From the NCBI GenBank assembly GCA_045613125.1, contig JAZLAM010000018.1, positions 1 to 49,877 on the forward strand: 49,877 bases of DNA, given 5' to 3'. This DNA is from JAFTYO01 sp045613125 (lineage in GTDB: Bacteria > Pseudomonadota > Alphaproteobacteria > RF32 > CAG-239). The position numbers and the translations under genes were made by a program. The notes beneath the pieces were generated by a model that saw only the letters and a list, made by a program, of their open reading frames with translations, was not told the origin of the DNA and did not search any database. Positions 34,765 through 42,325 of this stretch are shown here, one piece after another (the first letter of the stretch is position 1; every line of letters begins with the position of its first letter).

Positions 34765-36066
34765 ATGAAAATTGGTATTGTCGGAACGGGTTATGTTGGT
34801 TTACCTACCGGAGTTGGTTTGGCAGAACTTGGAAATGAAGTAATATGTATTGATAAAGATGAAAATAAGATAAACGCTCTTAAAAACGGTAAACTTACAA
34901 TTTTTGAAGATGGTTTGCCTGAACTTTTTGCAAAAAATGTTCAATCAGGAAATATAAAGTTTACAACTTCTATGCAAGAAGGAGTCGAAAATGCCGATAT
35001 CGTGATTTTGGCAGTTGGCACACCTCCAAATCCGATAACTAAAGAAGCTGATATGAAATATATACATGCTGCTGCTGAAGAATTGGCTCATTACATAACA
35101 GGATACACTGTCGTAGCAGTTAAATCCACAGTTCCGGTAAACACAGGTGATGAGGTGGAAAAAATTATTTTATCACAAAATCCTAAAGGTGAATTTGATG
35201 TTGTTTCTTTACCCGAATTTTTGCGTGAAGGGTTTGCTGTGCATGATTTTTTTAATCCCGATAGAATTATCGTCGGAGCAAACAGTGAGCGAGCAAAAGC
35301 TAAAATTGCTGAGCTTTATAAATCTTTTGAAGCCCAAACTCCAATTTTATATGTCAAACGTCGTTCGTCAGAAACAATAAAATATGCATCAAATGCTTTT
35401 TTAGCCATGAAAATTCAGTATATAAATGAAATGGCTGATTTTTGTGAAAAATCTGGTGCTGATGTTTATGAAGTGGCTAAAGGTATGGGGTTGGATTCTC
35501 GAATTGGAAATAAGTTTTTAAATCCTGGACCTGGCTATGGTGGTTTTTGTTTTCCCAAAGACACTAATGCTATGGCATATATGGGACGCATTAAGGGCGT
35601 AAATTTATCTTTAATTGAAGCCACGATCAGAGGTAATGATAAACGTAAAATTCAGATGGCAAGACGTATTTTAGAAGAAGTTTCAGACATAAGGCAACCT
35701 GTTATAGGTGTGTTAGGTGCCGCCTTCAAAGGCGGAACTGATGATTGTAGAGAATCTCCTGCTATGCAAATTATAGAAATCTTACTGGAAAAAGGTGCAA
35801 ATATACGTCTGTATGATCCAGAAGCTCTTGGTAATGCTAAAGCCATATTATCAGATAAGGTATATTATGCAACCGATATGTATGATGCTTTAAATGGTGC
35901 AGATGTTATGGCTGTTTTAACTGAATGGGTAGATTTTAAAACAATTGATTTGGAAAAAGTAAAGTCATTGTTGAAAAATCCTAAAATTGTTGATTTAAGG
36001 AATTTGATAAATCGTACAGAAGCTATAAATCTTGGTTTTGATATTAAAAGTATTGGAGTTATGTAA
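34765..36066 (+). CDS. ugd: UDP-glucose 6-dehydrogenase family protein
   Basis: Oxidises UDP-glucose to UDP-glucuronate, a precursor for surface polysaccharides. 433 residues, with the NAD-binding loop GIVGTGYVGLPTG at the start, VAVKSTVPVNTGDEV, LPEFLREGFAVHDF, the catalytic Cys262 in GYGGFCFPKDTNA, and the C-terminal domain GVLGAAFKGGTDDCRESP. The start has GAGGTG four bases upstream; an in-frame GTG four codons earlier is part of that site. Related GDP-mannose or UDP-ManNAc dehydrogenases share the fold, but the motif wording fits UDP-glucose. The stop overlaps the next gene's ATG (TAATG). Confidence 0.92.
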   Translation: MKIGIVGTGYVGLPTGVGLAELGNEVICIDKDENKINALKNGKLTIFEDGLPELFAKNVQSGNIKFTTSMQEGVENADIVILAVGTPPNPITKEADMKYIHAAAEELAHYITGYTVVAVKSTVPVNTGDEVEKIILSQNPKGEFDVVSLPEFLREGFAVHDFFNPDRIIVGANSERAKAKIAELYKSFEAQTPILYVKRRSSETIKYASNAFLAMKIQYINEMADFCEKSGADVYEVAKGMGLDSRIGNKFLNPGPGYGGFCFPKDTNAMAYMGRIKGVNLSLIEATIRGNDKRKIQMARRILEEVSDIRQPVIGVLGAAFKGGTDDCRESPAMQIIEILLEKGANIRLYDPEALGNAKAILSDKVYYATDMYDALNGADVMAVLTEWVDFKTIDLEKVKSLLKNPKIVDLRNLINRTEAINLGFDIKSIGVM

Positions 36067-36953
36067 TGAAAAAAGAACAAAAGTTTTCGGATAAAGCAAA
36101 AAAATTAATGATTGAATTTCAAAAAGATGAAATAACCAGTTCATATATTTATACATATTTTGCCGAAAGAGTTAAAAATAAAAAAGAGCAAAAAACTCTA
36201 AAACAAATAGCACAAGATGAAATGGCTCACGCAAATATTTGGCAACAATATACAAATATGGAAATTAAACCTAATATGTTTAAAGTATGGTTTTACCGTA
36301 TTTTAATTTATTTGCTAGGATATACCTTTATAATAAAGCTCTTGGAAGCACGTGAAGATGATGGAATTGCCTCCGTTAAACAACTTGCAGATGAAATTCC
36401 TGCGGTTAAAAAAATTATTGCCGATGAAAAAAAGCATGAAAAAAAGCTTATAGAGATGCTTGATGAAGAGCGTCTTAACTATGTTGGTGCTATGGTTTTG
36501 GGATTAAATGATGCTTTAGTAGAACTAACCGGAACAATTGCCGGTATGACCTTCGTTTTAGCTAATACTACTCTTATTGCTATGGCGGGTATTATAACCG
36601 GTGTCTCTGCAACATTATCAATGGCCGCATCAAACTATTTAGCTGAACGAGCCGATGGTAATCCTAATGCATTAAAAGCCAGTTTTTATACCGGAATTGC
36701 ATATCTAGTTACGGTTGTATGTTTGGTTTTACCATATCTTTTATTTCCAGCAGATATGTATGTGGCGGCTCTTATTTGCATGATTGCAATAGTTGTATTT
36801 TTGGTATTTATATTTAACTATTACATTGGAGTTGTAAAATCAGAATCTTTCTTACCTAAATTTATTGAAATGTCTGCTATCAGCTTATCTGTTGCTTTGA
36901 TAGCATTTTTGATAGGTTGGAGCGCTAAAGTATTGTTTAATCTTGATTTATAA
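36066..36953 (+). CDS. Ferritin-like/VIT-type iron transporter fusion (MbfA-like)
   Basis: 295-residue protein with two parts. Residues about 5-135 are a rubrerythrin/ferritin-like helical bundle with iron-ligand motifs (FQKDEITSSYIY, QDEMAHANIW, ADEKKHEKKL). Residues about 138-295 are a CCC1/VIT1-like membrane domain of about five helices starting VGAMVLGLNDALVELTGTIA, with SMAASNYLAERAD. This fusion is known as MbfA (membrane-bound ferritin), an iron exporter in rhizobia and Agrobacterium; here iron or manganese export is inferred. The start overlaps the ugd stop (TAATG), so the two are cotranscribed. A hairpin terminator follows. Confidence 0.88.
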   Translation: MKKEQKFSDKAKKLMIEFQKDEITSSYIYTYFAERVKNKKEQKTLKQIAQDEMAHANIWQQYTNMEIKPNMFKVWFYRILIYLLGYTFIIKLLEAREDDGIASVKQLADEIPAVKKIIADEKKHEKKLIEMLDEERLNYVGAMVLGLNDALVELTGTIAGMTFVLANTTLIAMAGIITGVSATLSMAASNYLAERADGNPNALKASFYTGIAYLVTVVCLVLPYLLFPADMYVAALICMIAIVVFLVFIFNYYIGVVKSESFLPKFIEMSAISLSVALIAFLIGWSAKVLFNLDL

Positions 36954-36971
36954 AATATAAGATAAGCTTTT

Positions 36972-37007
36972 ATAACCTATCAGTATATCAACGTGCTGAT
37001 AGGTTAT
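36972..37007 (+). terminator. Rho-independent terminator of ugd-mbfA
   Basis: 12-bp stem ATAACCTATCAG / CTGATAGGTTAT with a 12-nt loop, followed by ATTTTTG. Confidence 0.85.
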
Positions 37008-37029
37008 ATTTTTGTAGGATTTTTTATTG

Positions 37030-37059
37030 TTGACAAATAAATATGTTTTTTGTTAAAAT
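37030..37059 (+). promoter_or_regulatory. Sigma-70-type promoter of the His-rich repeat protein gene
   Basis: TTGACA (37030-37035), 18 bases, TAAAAT (37054-37059), 43 bp before the ATG at 37103. No Shine-Dalgarno sequence is visible before that ATG, unlike most genes in the window. Confidence 0.65.
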
Positions 37060-37102
37060 ATGTTTGAAAAAGTAAGTATTAATTTTCTAAATATTATGTA
37101 AT

Positions 37103-38089
37103 ATGAAAAAGGTATTATTATTTTTGGCATTTGCGTTGGTAATGCAAGTTGCCTCAGCTCAAATCAATGACATTTATTTGAGCAATGGAGTTGTTTTAAC
37201 CGGAAATCAATGGCATTTTGATGACTATTCGGTTATGGAGGCTAATAATGGTATTTATGTAATTGTAACCCCAAACGGTTATAATTATTATCAACTGCAA
37301 CAATTTGATAAAGTAAGCTTTGAACTCGCTTATGCAGATATTGTTTACAGTGTGAGACCATATATTTACAATAATCAATTCGGATGGTACATCCGCGGAC
37401 ATTATCGTAATTATTTTTATTATCCTAATGGGAGTGTTATAGTGATGTCGTATGTACCGACATTTTATACTTTCCATTATGATGTAGCCCGGTTAACTTA
37501 TTTGAATTTGAGACATTGGCACTGGAGAACTGCAGGATTGTATCATCATTTGTGGCATAAACCACATCATTATCATCATCCTCCACAGCATCACCATCAC
37601 AATCATCATTCAGGTCATAATGGGCATCATTACGAACCGGCAAAACACAGTAATGGACATGTTGTACCACCTTCAAGAAATGGTGATATTAGAAGACCTA
37701 CTTCTACTCAAGTTTCAAGAAGTACAACAATTACGCCATCTTCGAGTCGTGTTAGTGTAACAAGATCTTCTACGATATCTTCGAGAAGCACAAACGTAAC
37801 AAGACCTGCTACAACGCCTTCGAGAAGCACAAACGTAACAAGACCTGTTACAACACCTTCGAGAAGCACAAACGTAACAAGACCTGCTACAACGCCTTCG
37901 AGAAGCACAAACGTAACAAGACCTGCTACAACGCCTTCAAGAAGTACACACGTAACAAGACCTACTACAACGCCTTCAAGAAGTACACACGTAACAAGAC
38001 CTACTACGACACCTTCGAGAAGTGGTAGTGCGACAAGATCTTCTACGACATCTTCGAGGAGTGGTAATGCGACAAGAACCAGACGCTAA
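37103..38089 (+). CDS. Secreted His-rich protein with Ser/Thr/Arg tandem repeats
   Basis: 328 residues, unknown function. A signal peptide ends near VASAQI (an ASAQ ending is common in Bacteroidota exports). Residues about 20-145 are beta-rich and aromatic (PNGYNYYQLQQFDKVSFELA, YRNYFYYPNGSVIVMSYVP). Residues about 147-180 are His-rich (HHPPQHHHHNHHSGHNGHH), a plausible Zn/Ni/Cu-binding stretch. Residues 227-328 are tandem 13-residue units of the type SRSTNVTRPATTP. The tail is basic and disordered, possibly binding polysaccharide or nucleic acid. The lack of a Shine-Dalgarno site and the different base composition suggest acquisition by transfer, perhaps from gut Bacteroidota; this is not proven. 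Confidence 0.72.
   Translation: MKKVLLFLAFALVMQVASAQINDIYLSNGVVLTGNQWHFDDYSVMEANNGIYVIVTPNGYNYYQLQQFDKVSFELAYADIVYSVRPYIYNNQFGWYIRGHYRNYFYYPNGSVIVMSYVPTFYTFHYDVARLTYLNLRHWHWRTAGLYHHLWHKPHHYHHPPQHHHHNHHSGHNGHHYEPAKHSNGHVVPPSRNGDIRRPTSTQVSRSTTITPSSSRVSVTRSSTISSRSTNVTRPATTPSRSTNVTRPVTTPSRSTNVTRPATTPSRSTNVTRPATTPSRSTHVTRPTTTPSRSTHVTRPTTTPSRSGSATRSSTTSSRSGNATRTRR
37781..38086 (+). repeat. In-frame 39-bp tandem repeat array (8 units, 6 near-identical)
   Basis: Six 39-bp units (37781-38014) encode SRSTN/HVTRPxTTP. Units 1-4 differ at only a few bases, units 5-6 carry His instead of Asn, and two degenerate units follow. The unit length is a multiple of three, so slippage changes protein length without breaking the frame. 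High identity implies recent expansion. Confidence 0.9.
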
Positions 38090-38110
38090 TTTTCGGTTAA
38101 AGAAAATTCT

Positions 38111-38135
38111 AAACCCTCGGCTAAGCCGAGGGTTT
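38111..38135. terminator. Terminator of the His-rich repeat protein gene
   Basis: Stem AAACCCTCGG / CCGAGGGTTT with loop CTAAG, then TTCTTA. It lies 21 bp after the stop and just before module copy B. It is symmetric enough to act on both strands. Confidence 0.8.
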
Positions 38136-38140
38136 TCTTA

Positions 38141-38303
38141 ATATGTAACGTTACAAGTGCTAAAAAGCAACACATTTACCAAGCGCTTTGGCTTGAGTTT
38201 TAAGCTTTTCAAACACACCGGTAGTATAATTTAAACGTACGTTTAAATGCAGCACTTTTTAAGTGCTAAAAGCATTGTAAATAAAGGGATTGTAGCGATT
38301 CTT
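38141..38303 (-). repeat. Non-coding module, copy B (163 bp, inverted relative to copy A)
   Basis: Reverse-complement of 29502-29576 joined to 29706-29793, without the 129-bp segment of copy A; about 154 of 163 positions match. It keeps the palindromes ATTTAAACGTACGTTTAAAT (38229-38248) and TGTAACGTTACA (38144-38155) and the AGCACTT hairpin. Read in the module's own direction it runs into a terminator and the 3' end of the repeat-protein gene, so it now drives no gene in the sense direction. It is either a relic leader or a mobile element. Confidence 0.85.
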
Positions 38304-38478
38304 GTTTACTAAAAAAATATAACAAAATTATACCACGATTCAGTTAGAAATTATTTTAGCATCCATAGATTATATTTTATAAACGAACAACATATTCAAT
38401 ATTGAAGCATTGAGACAATATCTTTGCTATAAGCTACACTGCTGAACCCCGAATCTAACACAGGGTTTTCTACATACA
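38304..38478. other. Gene-free stretch between module copy B and the rplS terminator
   Basis: A+T-rich sequence. I see no gene, RNA or clear repeat in it. A short hyphenated inverted repeat, ACCCCGAATCT...ACAGGGTTT near 38445-38467, is too weak to call. Confidence 0.4.
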
Positions 38479-38480
38479 AA

Positions 38481-38510
38481 AAACTCGCCGATAAATAAAT
38501 CGGCGAGTTT
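38481..38510 (-). terminator. Terminator of the ffh-rpsP-rimM-trmD-rplS operon
   Basis: 12-bp stem AAACTCGCCGAT / ATCGGCGAGTTT with a 6-nt loop; on the minus strand it ends in a T-run, 19 bp after the rplS stop. Confidence 0.88.
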
Positions 38511-38528
38511 TTTATCTGTTTAACAAAC

Positions 38529-38927
38529 TTATTTTTCTGCTTTTTCTGTTGCAGCAGCTTTTGATGTCGCTGACAAATCATCAGCGATACGAGCTGAACG
38601 ACCACGCAATGCACGCAAGAAATAAAGTTTTGCACGACGTACTTTACCGATACGAGCAACTTCAATTTTTGCTACATTTGGAGAATAAAGTGGAAATACA
38701 CGTTCAACACCCTCACCGAAAGAAATTTTTCTAACTGTGAAAGATGAGTTTAAACCATCATTTTTACGAGCAATACAAACACCTTCGTAAACCTGAATAC
38801 GTTCACGGTCACCTTCTTTAACCTTTGTGTGAACTTTTAAGGTATCGCCGGCTTTAAAATCCGGAAGGTTTTTACCTTCGGTGAGCTTTGCAATTTGCTC
38901 TTTTTCAATATTTTCAAGTATATTCAT
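38529..38927 (-). CDS. rplS: 50S ribosomal protein L19
   Basis: Large-subunit protein at the 30S-50S interface. 132 residues with DFKAGDTLKVHTKVKEGDRE, IQVYEGVCIARKNDGLNSSF, TVRKISFGEGVERVFPLYSP and the C-terminal GKVRRAKLYFLRALRGRSAR. A short Ala/Lys tail follows, as often in alphaproteobacteria. Last gene of the operon, ending at a strong terminator. Confidence 0.96.
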   Translation of the reverse strand: MNILENIEKEQIAKLTEGKNLPDFKAGDTLKVHTKVKEGDRERIQVYEGVCIARKNDGLNSSFTVRKISFGEGVERVFPLYSPNVAKIEVARIGKVRRAKLYFLRALRGRSARIADDLSATSKAAATEKAEK

Positions 38928-38969
38928 CAGTTTTACCCTTATTTTATAAAATTTTGTTATCTTATATAC

Positions 38970-39659
38970 CTAAACCTTTTGTAAATCAAGATATTTTTTT
39001 AAAAGGTCAGGACGCTTTTCTTTTGTTATTTTTAAAGACTGTTCTTTACGCCAATTTTCAATATTTTTATGATGGCCGCTTAACAATATATCAGGAACAA
39101 ATCTTCCTTCCCATTCAACCGGGCGAGTATATTGAGGATATTCAAGCAAATTGTTTTCAAAACTTTCTTCTTCAAACGATTGTGCATTTCCCAATACATC
39201 AGGCAACAACCTTATAACGCTGTCCAACATTATCATTGCTGCTTGTTCTCCACCTGTTAAAACATAATCGCCAATGCTGATTTCTTCGACATCGTATGCC
39301 TCTAAAACCCTTTCATCAACACCTTCAAAACGACCGCATATAATGGTTAAGTTTTCTTCTTTTGCCAAATCATGTGCTTTGGCCTGATTTAACGGTGTTC
39401 CTCTAGGACTCATATAAATCAGCCTTCCTGATGTATAATTGGCTTTTATTGCAGCCCCCAAAACATCAGGGCGCATAACCATACCGGCACCACCTCCGCA
39501 AGGTGTATCATCAACAGAACCATACTTATCAAAAGCATAATCCCTGATATTGACAGTTTCAAAAGACCATTTACCATCCCCTAAAGCTTTGCCGGTTACG
39601 GAATGACCTAAAAAACCGGGGAAAATTTCAGGATAAAGTGTTAAAAACTTAACCTTCAT
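38970..39659 (-). CDS. trmD: tRNA (guanine-37-N1)-methyltransferase
   Basis: Methylates G37 next to the anticodon to prevent frameshifting; a SPOUT-fold trefoil-knot enzyme. 229 residues from the ATG at 39659 (KVKFLTLYPEIFPGFLGHSV). Motifs: DDTPCGGGAGMVMRPDV, the SAM/knot region IICGRFEGVDERVLE, then EISIGDYVLTGGEQAAM, and YTRPVEWEGRFVPDILLSGH. The frame extends nine codons upstream, but the chosen ATG gives the usual N-terminus and overlaps the rimM end by 11 bp with AAGGA upstream. Confidence 0.96.
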   Translation of the reverse strand: MKVKFLTLYPEIFPGFLGHSVTGKALGDGKWSFETVNIRDYAFDKYGSVDDTPCGGGAGMVMRPDVLGAAIKANYTSGRLIYMSPRGTPLNQAKAHDLAKEENLTIICGRFEGVDERVLEAYDVEEISIGDYVLTGGEQAAMIMLDSVIRLLPDVLGNAQSFEEESFENNLLEYPQYTRPVEWEGRFVPDILLSGHHKNIENWRKEQSLKITKEKRPDLLKKYLDLQKV

Positions 39660-40203
39660 CTGAAAATTCCTTATCATCAGGAGCATAGTTCATCAATGTA
39701 GATGAAACTTTAACATATCCGTCACAAATTTTAACCACAGGAACATATTCTTTGGTAAAAGGTAACATTTCTAACTTATTTGTAGCATTAATCCTTATTT
39801 CCAAAATATCTCCGGCACCAAAATTATATACTCCCGCAACGGTTCCGACTTCGTTTTCTGATGATTGTTCCAATACTTTTAAACCGATTAAATCAGCCAA
39901 GTAGTATTCATCATCATCTAGTTCCGGTAAAACATTGCGATTTACATAAAGTTCGGTTCCGATTAAACTTTCTGCAACGTTTCTGTCATCAACACCTTTA
40001 ATTTTACAACGGAGCAGTTCCTTACTGCGACCAATTACTTTTAAGGCAAAAGTTTTTGAAGCATCTTTGTCTTCTAATGCACCATAAGCTTCGATATCTC
40101 GATCATCAGAGGTAAAACTTTTAACTTTTACTTCGCCTCTGATACCGTGAACACCGGCAATCACACCTAAACAAATGCGCTCTTTTATATTTTCTGCCTT
40201 CAT
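39649..40203 (-). CDS. rimM: 16S rRNA-processing protein RimM
   Basis: Assembly factor for the 30S head that binds S19. 184 residues: an N-terminal RimM domain (ICLGVIAGVHGIRGEVKVKS) and a C-terminal PRC-barrel (DEYYLADLIGLKVLEQ, VGTVAGVYNFGAGDILEI, LPFTKEYVPVV). Length and order are normal. It sits between rpsP and trmD, its standard operon place, and its end overlaps trmD. Confidence 0.95.
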   Translation of the reverse strand: MKAENIKERICLGVIAGVHGIRGEVKVKSFTSDDRDIEAYGALEDKDASKTFALKVIGRSKELLRCKIKGVDDRNVAESLIGTELYVNRNVLPELDDDEYYLADLIGLKVLEQSSENEVGTVAGVYNFGAGDILEIRINATNKLEMLPFTKEYVPVVKICDGYVKVSSTLMNYAPDDKEFSDEG

Positions 40204-40233
40204 AAAGTAGCCTTCTTAATAACAAAATAAAAA

Positions 40234-40614
40234 TTATTCGGCAGAAGCTTCAGCAGCAGCGGCTTCAGCAGCAGCTCTTGCTTTTTCTTCTTTTTCTTTC
40301 ATTCTCTCAACTGTCTTAGCGCGAGGAGCAGATTTTTTAGGTTGTTCACGAACAACAGGAGCTTCACAAAGTCCAAGACCTGCAAATAATTTTTGAAGTC
40401 TGTCTGTTGGTTGAGCACCTTTTTTAATCCATGCTACAACTTTTTCTTGATCAACAACTAAACGTTCAGCGTGATCTTTCGGTAACAACGGATTATATGT
40501 TCCCAATTTTTCAATAAATCTACCGTCACGAGGTGCACGTTGGTCAGCAGCAACAATACGATAGAATGGGCGTTTTTTTGAACCGCCTCTTGAAAGTCTT
40601 ATACGAACTGCCAT
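40234..40614 (-). CDS. rpsP: 30S ribosomal protein S16
   Basis: Small-subunit assembly protein. The core MAVRIRLSRGGSKKRPFYRI, AADQRAPRDGRFIEKLGTYN and VAWIKKGAQPTDRLQKLF is canonical. At 126 residues it is longer than the E. coli protein because of a Lys/Ala/Glu-rich tail (EKEEKARAAAEAAAAEASAE), a feature common in alphaproteobacteria. Second gene of the ffh operon. Confidence 0.96.
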   Translation of the reverse strand: MAVRIRLSRGGSKKRPFYRIVAADQRAPRDGRFIEKLGTYNPLLPKDHAERLVVDQEKVVAWIKKGAQPTDRLQKLFAGLGLCEAPVVREQPKKSAPRAKTVERMKEKEEKARAAAEAAAAEASAE

Positions 40615-40676
40615 TTTATTTTTTCCTTTCTAATTAAATTAAAACACTTATAAGTTTTAAGCCTTATGGCAAAGTC

Positions 40677-42050
40677 TTAAAACCTTTTATCAAACCTTCC
40701 GAACATATTGTTCATCGGATTTCTTTTCATCATTTGTGCAAGTCCTGACATACCTCCAAACTTGCCCATTTGTTTCATCATGGTTGACATCTGCTCATAT
40801 GATTTGAGCAATTTGTTTACCTCATGAACTTCTACACCGGAGCCTAATGCAATTCTTTTTTTGCGAGAGGCTTTGATGATATCAGGATTTGATCTTTCTT
40901 TTTTGGTCATTGAAAGAATAATCGCTTCCTGCTTTTTAATCAGATTATCACCAATACCGGCTTGTTCAATCTGATTCTTAAATTTAGAAAGTCCGGGGAT
41001 CATTGAAATTATGCTTCCCATACTTCCTAGTTTTTGCATTTGCCTTAACTGGCTCAGCATATCGTTAAGGTCAAAATGACCTTTCATCATTTTTGCTGCC
41101 ATTTTTTCTGTTTCTTCACGGTCAACCTTTTCCATAGCTTTTTCAACCAGTGATACAACATCGCCTTGTCCTAAAATTCGACCGGCAATTCTGTCAGCAT
41201 GAAATTCTTCTATCTCATCTAATTTTTCGCCCGTTCCTAAAAACTTTATCGGAACCCCTGAAACCATCTTCATCGAAAGAGCCGCACCTGCTCTTGAAGA
41301 ACCGTCAATTCTGGTTAGTGCTAAACCGGTAATCCCGATTTGTTCATTAAACTCTTTTGCCACATTGCAGGCATCTTGACCAATAAGAGCATCTGCAACC
41401 AACAAAACTTCTGACGGATTAGAAATTTGTTTAATCTCTTTAACTTCTTGCATCAACTCAGCATCAATATGCAAACGTCCTGCTGTATCCAAAATCAAAA
41501 CATCATAAACACCGTTTTTAGCATCTTTTAGTGCACGTTTTGTAATCTCTTGCGGTTTTTCGCCTTTAATAATGGGTAACGTTGCAACACCGATTTGTTT
41601 ACCAAGTTGTTCTAACTGTTCTTGAGCTGCCGGTCTGTATATATCTAATGATGCTATTAATACTTTTTTGTTTTTCTTTAATTTAGCGGCTATTTTTGCA
41701 GAAGTTGTCGTTTTTCCGGAACCTTGTAAACCTACCATCAAAATCACGACAGGTGCAACTGCGTTCAAATTTAACGAACATGATTCTTCACCTAAAAGTT
41801 TAACTAATTCATCATGAACAATTTTAACAACCATTTGCCCAGGTTGAATTGAACGAACAACCTTTTCCCCAAGCGCCTGAAGTTTGACTTTTGCAATAAA
41901 ATCTTTAACAACCGGCAAAGAAACATCAGCTTCTAACAAAGCAATGCGTATCTCACGCATAGCTTCATCAATATCTTTTTCGTTTAAAACACCTCTGGAG
42001 GTGATTTTTGAAAAGACAGAACCTAACTTATCTGTTAATGTTTCAAACAT
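40677..42050 (-). CDS. ffh: Signal recognition particle GTPase Ffh
   Basis: Targets membrane-protein nascent chains to the translocon together with 4.5S RNA and FtsY. 457 residues: helical N domain, GTPase G domain with GLQGSGKTTTSAKIA, DTAGRLHIDAEL and LTRIDGSSRAGAALS, and a Met-rich M domain (MLSQLRQMQKLGSMGSIISM, then SMTKKERSNPDII and the RNA-binding SRKKRIALGSGVEVHEVNKL). Normal length for the family. First gene of the operon with rpsP, rimM, trmD and rplS, driven by a promoter near 42.2 kb with a structured leader. Confidence 0.96.
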   Translation of the reverse strand: MFETLTDKLGSVFSKITSRGVLNEKDIDEAMREIRIALLEADVSLPVVKDFIAKVKLQALGEKVVRSIQPGQMVVKIVHDELVKLLGEESCSLNLNAVAPVVILMVGLQGSGKTTTSAKIAAKLKKNKKVLIASLDIYRPAAQEQLEQLGKQIGVATLPIIKGEKPQEITKRALKDAKNGVYDVLILDTAGRLHIDAELMQEVKEIKQISNPSEVLLVADALIGQDACNVAKEFNEQIGITGLALTRIDGSSRAGAALSMKMVSGVPIKFLGTGEKLDEIEEFHADRIAGRILGQGDVVSLVEKAMEKVDREETEKMAAKMMKGHFDLNDMLSQLRQMQKLGSMGSIISMIPGLSKFKNQIEQAGIGDNLIKKQEAIILSMTKKERSNPDIIKASRKKRIALGSGVEVHEVNKLLKSYEQMSTMMKQMGKFGGMSGLAQMMKRNPMNNMFGRFDKRF

Positions 42051-42182
42051 TTTGTTTCCCTTGTTAAAGCCGGTATATATAAACTATTGCACGCCAGTGT
42101 GCGAACCCTCGCTGACTGGCGGCACTCCTTGGAGTGTATATATAAAACAAACTTTTTATCGTTAATTTTCTTAAAAGTTATG
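42051..42182 (-). promoter_or_regulatory. Structured 5' leader of the ffh operon
   Basis: About 130 nt between the promoter and ffh. On the minus strand, in order: hairpin CACTCC-AA-GGAGTG (42136-42123), GCCAGT (42120-42115), then GCAC-ACTGGC-GTGC (42102-42089). The loop ACTGGC of the last hairpin is complementary to the upstream GCCAGT, so the two pairings compete or form a pseudoknot. The direct repeat TATATATAAA (plus strand 42074 and 42137) encloses all of it. A regulatory role is inferred, and no riboswitch class is recognised. Confidence 0.45.
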
Positions 42183-42185
42183 TTG

Positions 42186-42214
42186 CTTATATATGCTTTT
42201 TTACAAAGAGTCAA
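42186..42214 (-). promoter_or_regulatory. Sigma-70 promoter of the ffh operon
   Basis: On the minus strand TTGACT (42214-42209), 17 bases, TATAAG (42191-42186): good match and ideal spacing, about 135 bp before the ffh start. Confidence 0.65.
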
Positions 42215-42325
42215 TACTTTTATTAATAATGTTTTTATGTCTTTTTCCACAAAACCACACTTAATAAACAAAACAATATCTATCTTCTCTAATTTTCTTT
42301 TAAATTTACAGAATATATAAAAAAC

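Noticed and set aside
37020..37102. Bacteroidota-type promoter (TAnnTTTG) at TATGTTTG before the His-rich gene
   Set aside because: The -7-like match exists, but no -33 element lies at the right distance, and a good TTGACA-N18-TAAAAT promoter explains the gene; kept only as a weak hint of foreign origin.
37577..37637. CAT-rich tract in the His-rich gene as a possible microsatellite or CRISPR-like repeat
   Set aside because: It is simply the codon reading of a His-rich stretch, with no regular unit or spacers.
37781..38053. 39-bp tandem repeats as a CRISPR array
   Set aside because: The units are contiguous with no spacers and are read in frame as 13-residue protein repeats.
42089..42136. 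tRNA-like look of the ffh leader (GGTTCGCAC resembling a T-loop)
   Set aside because: The arms do not form a cloverleaf: no 5-bp T-stem, no D-arm and no acceptor stem could be paired on either strand.
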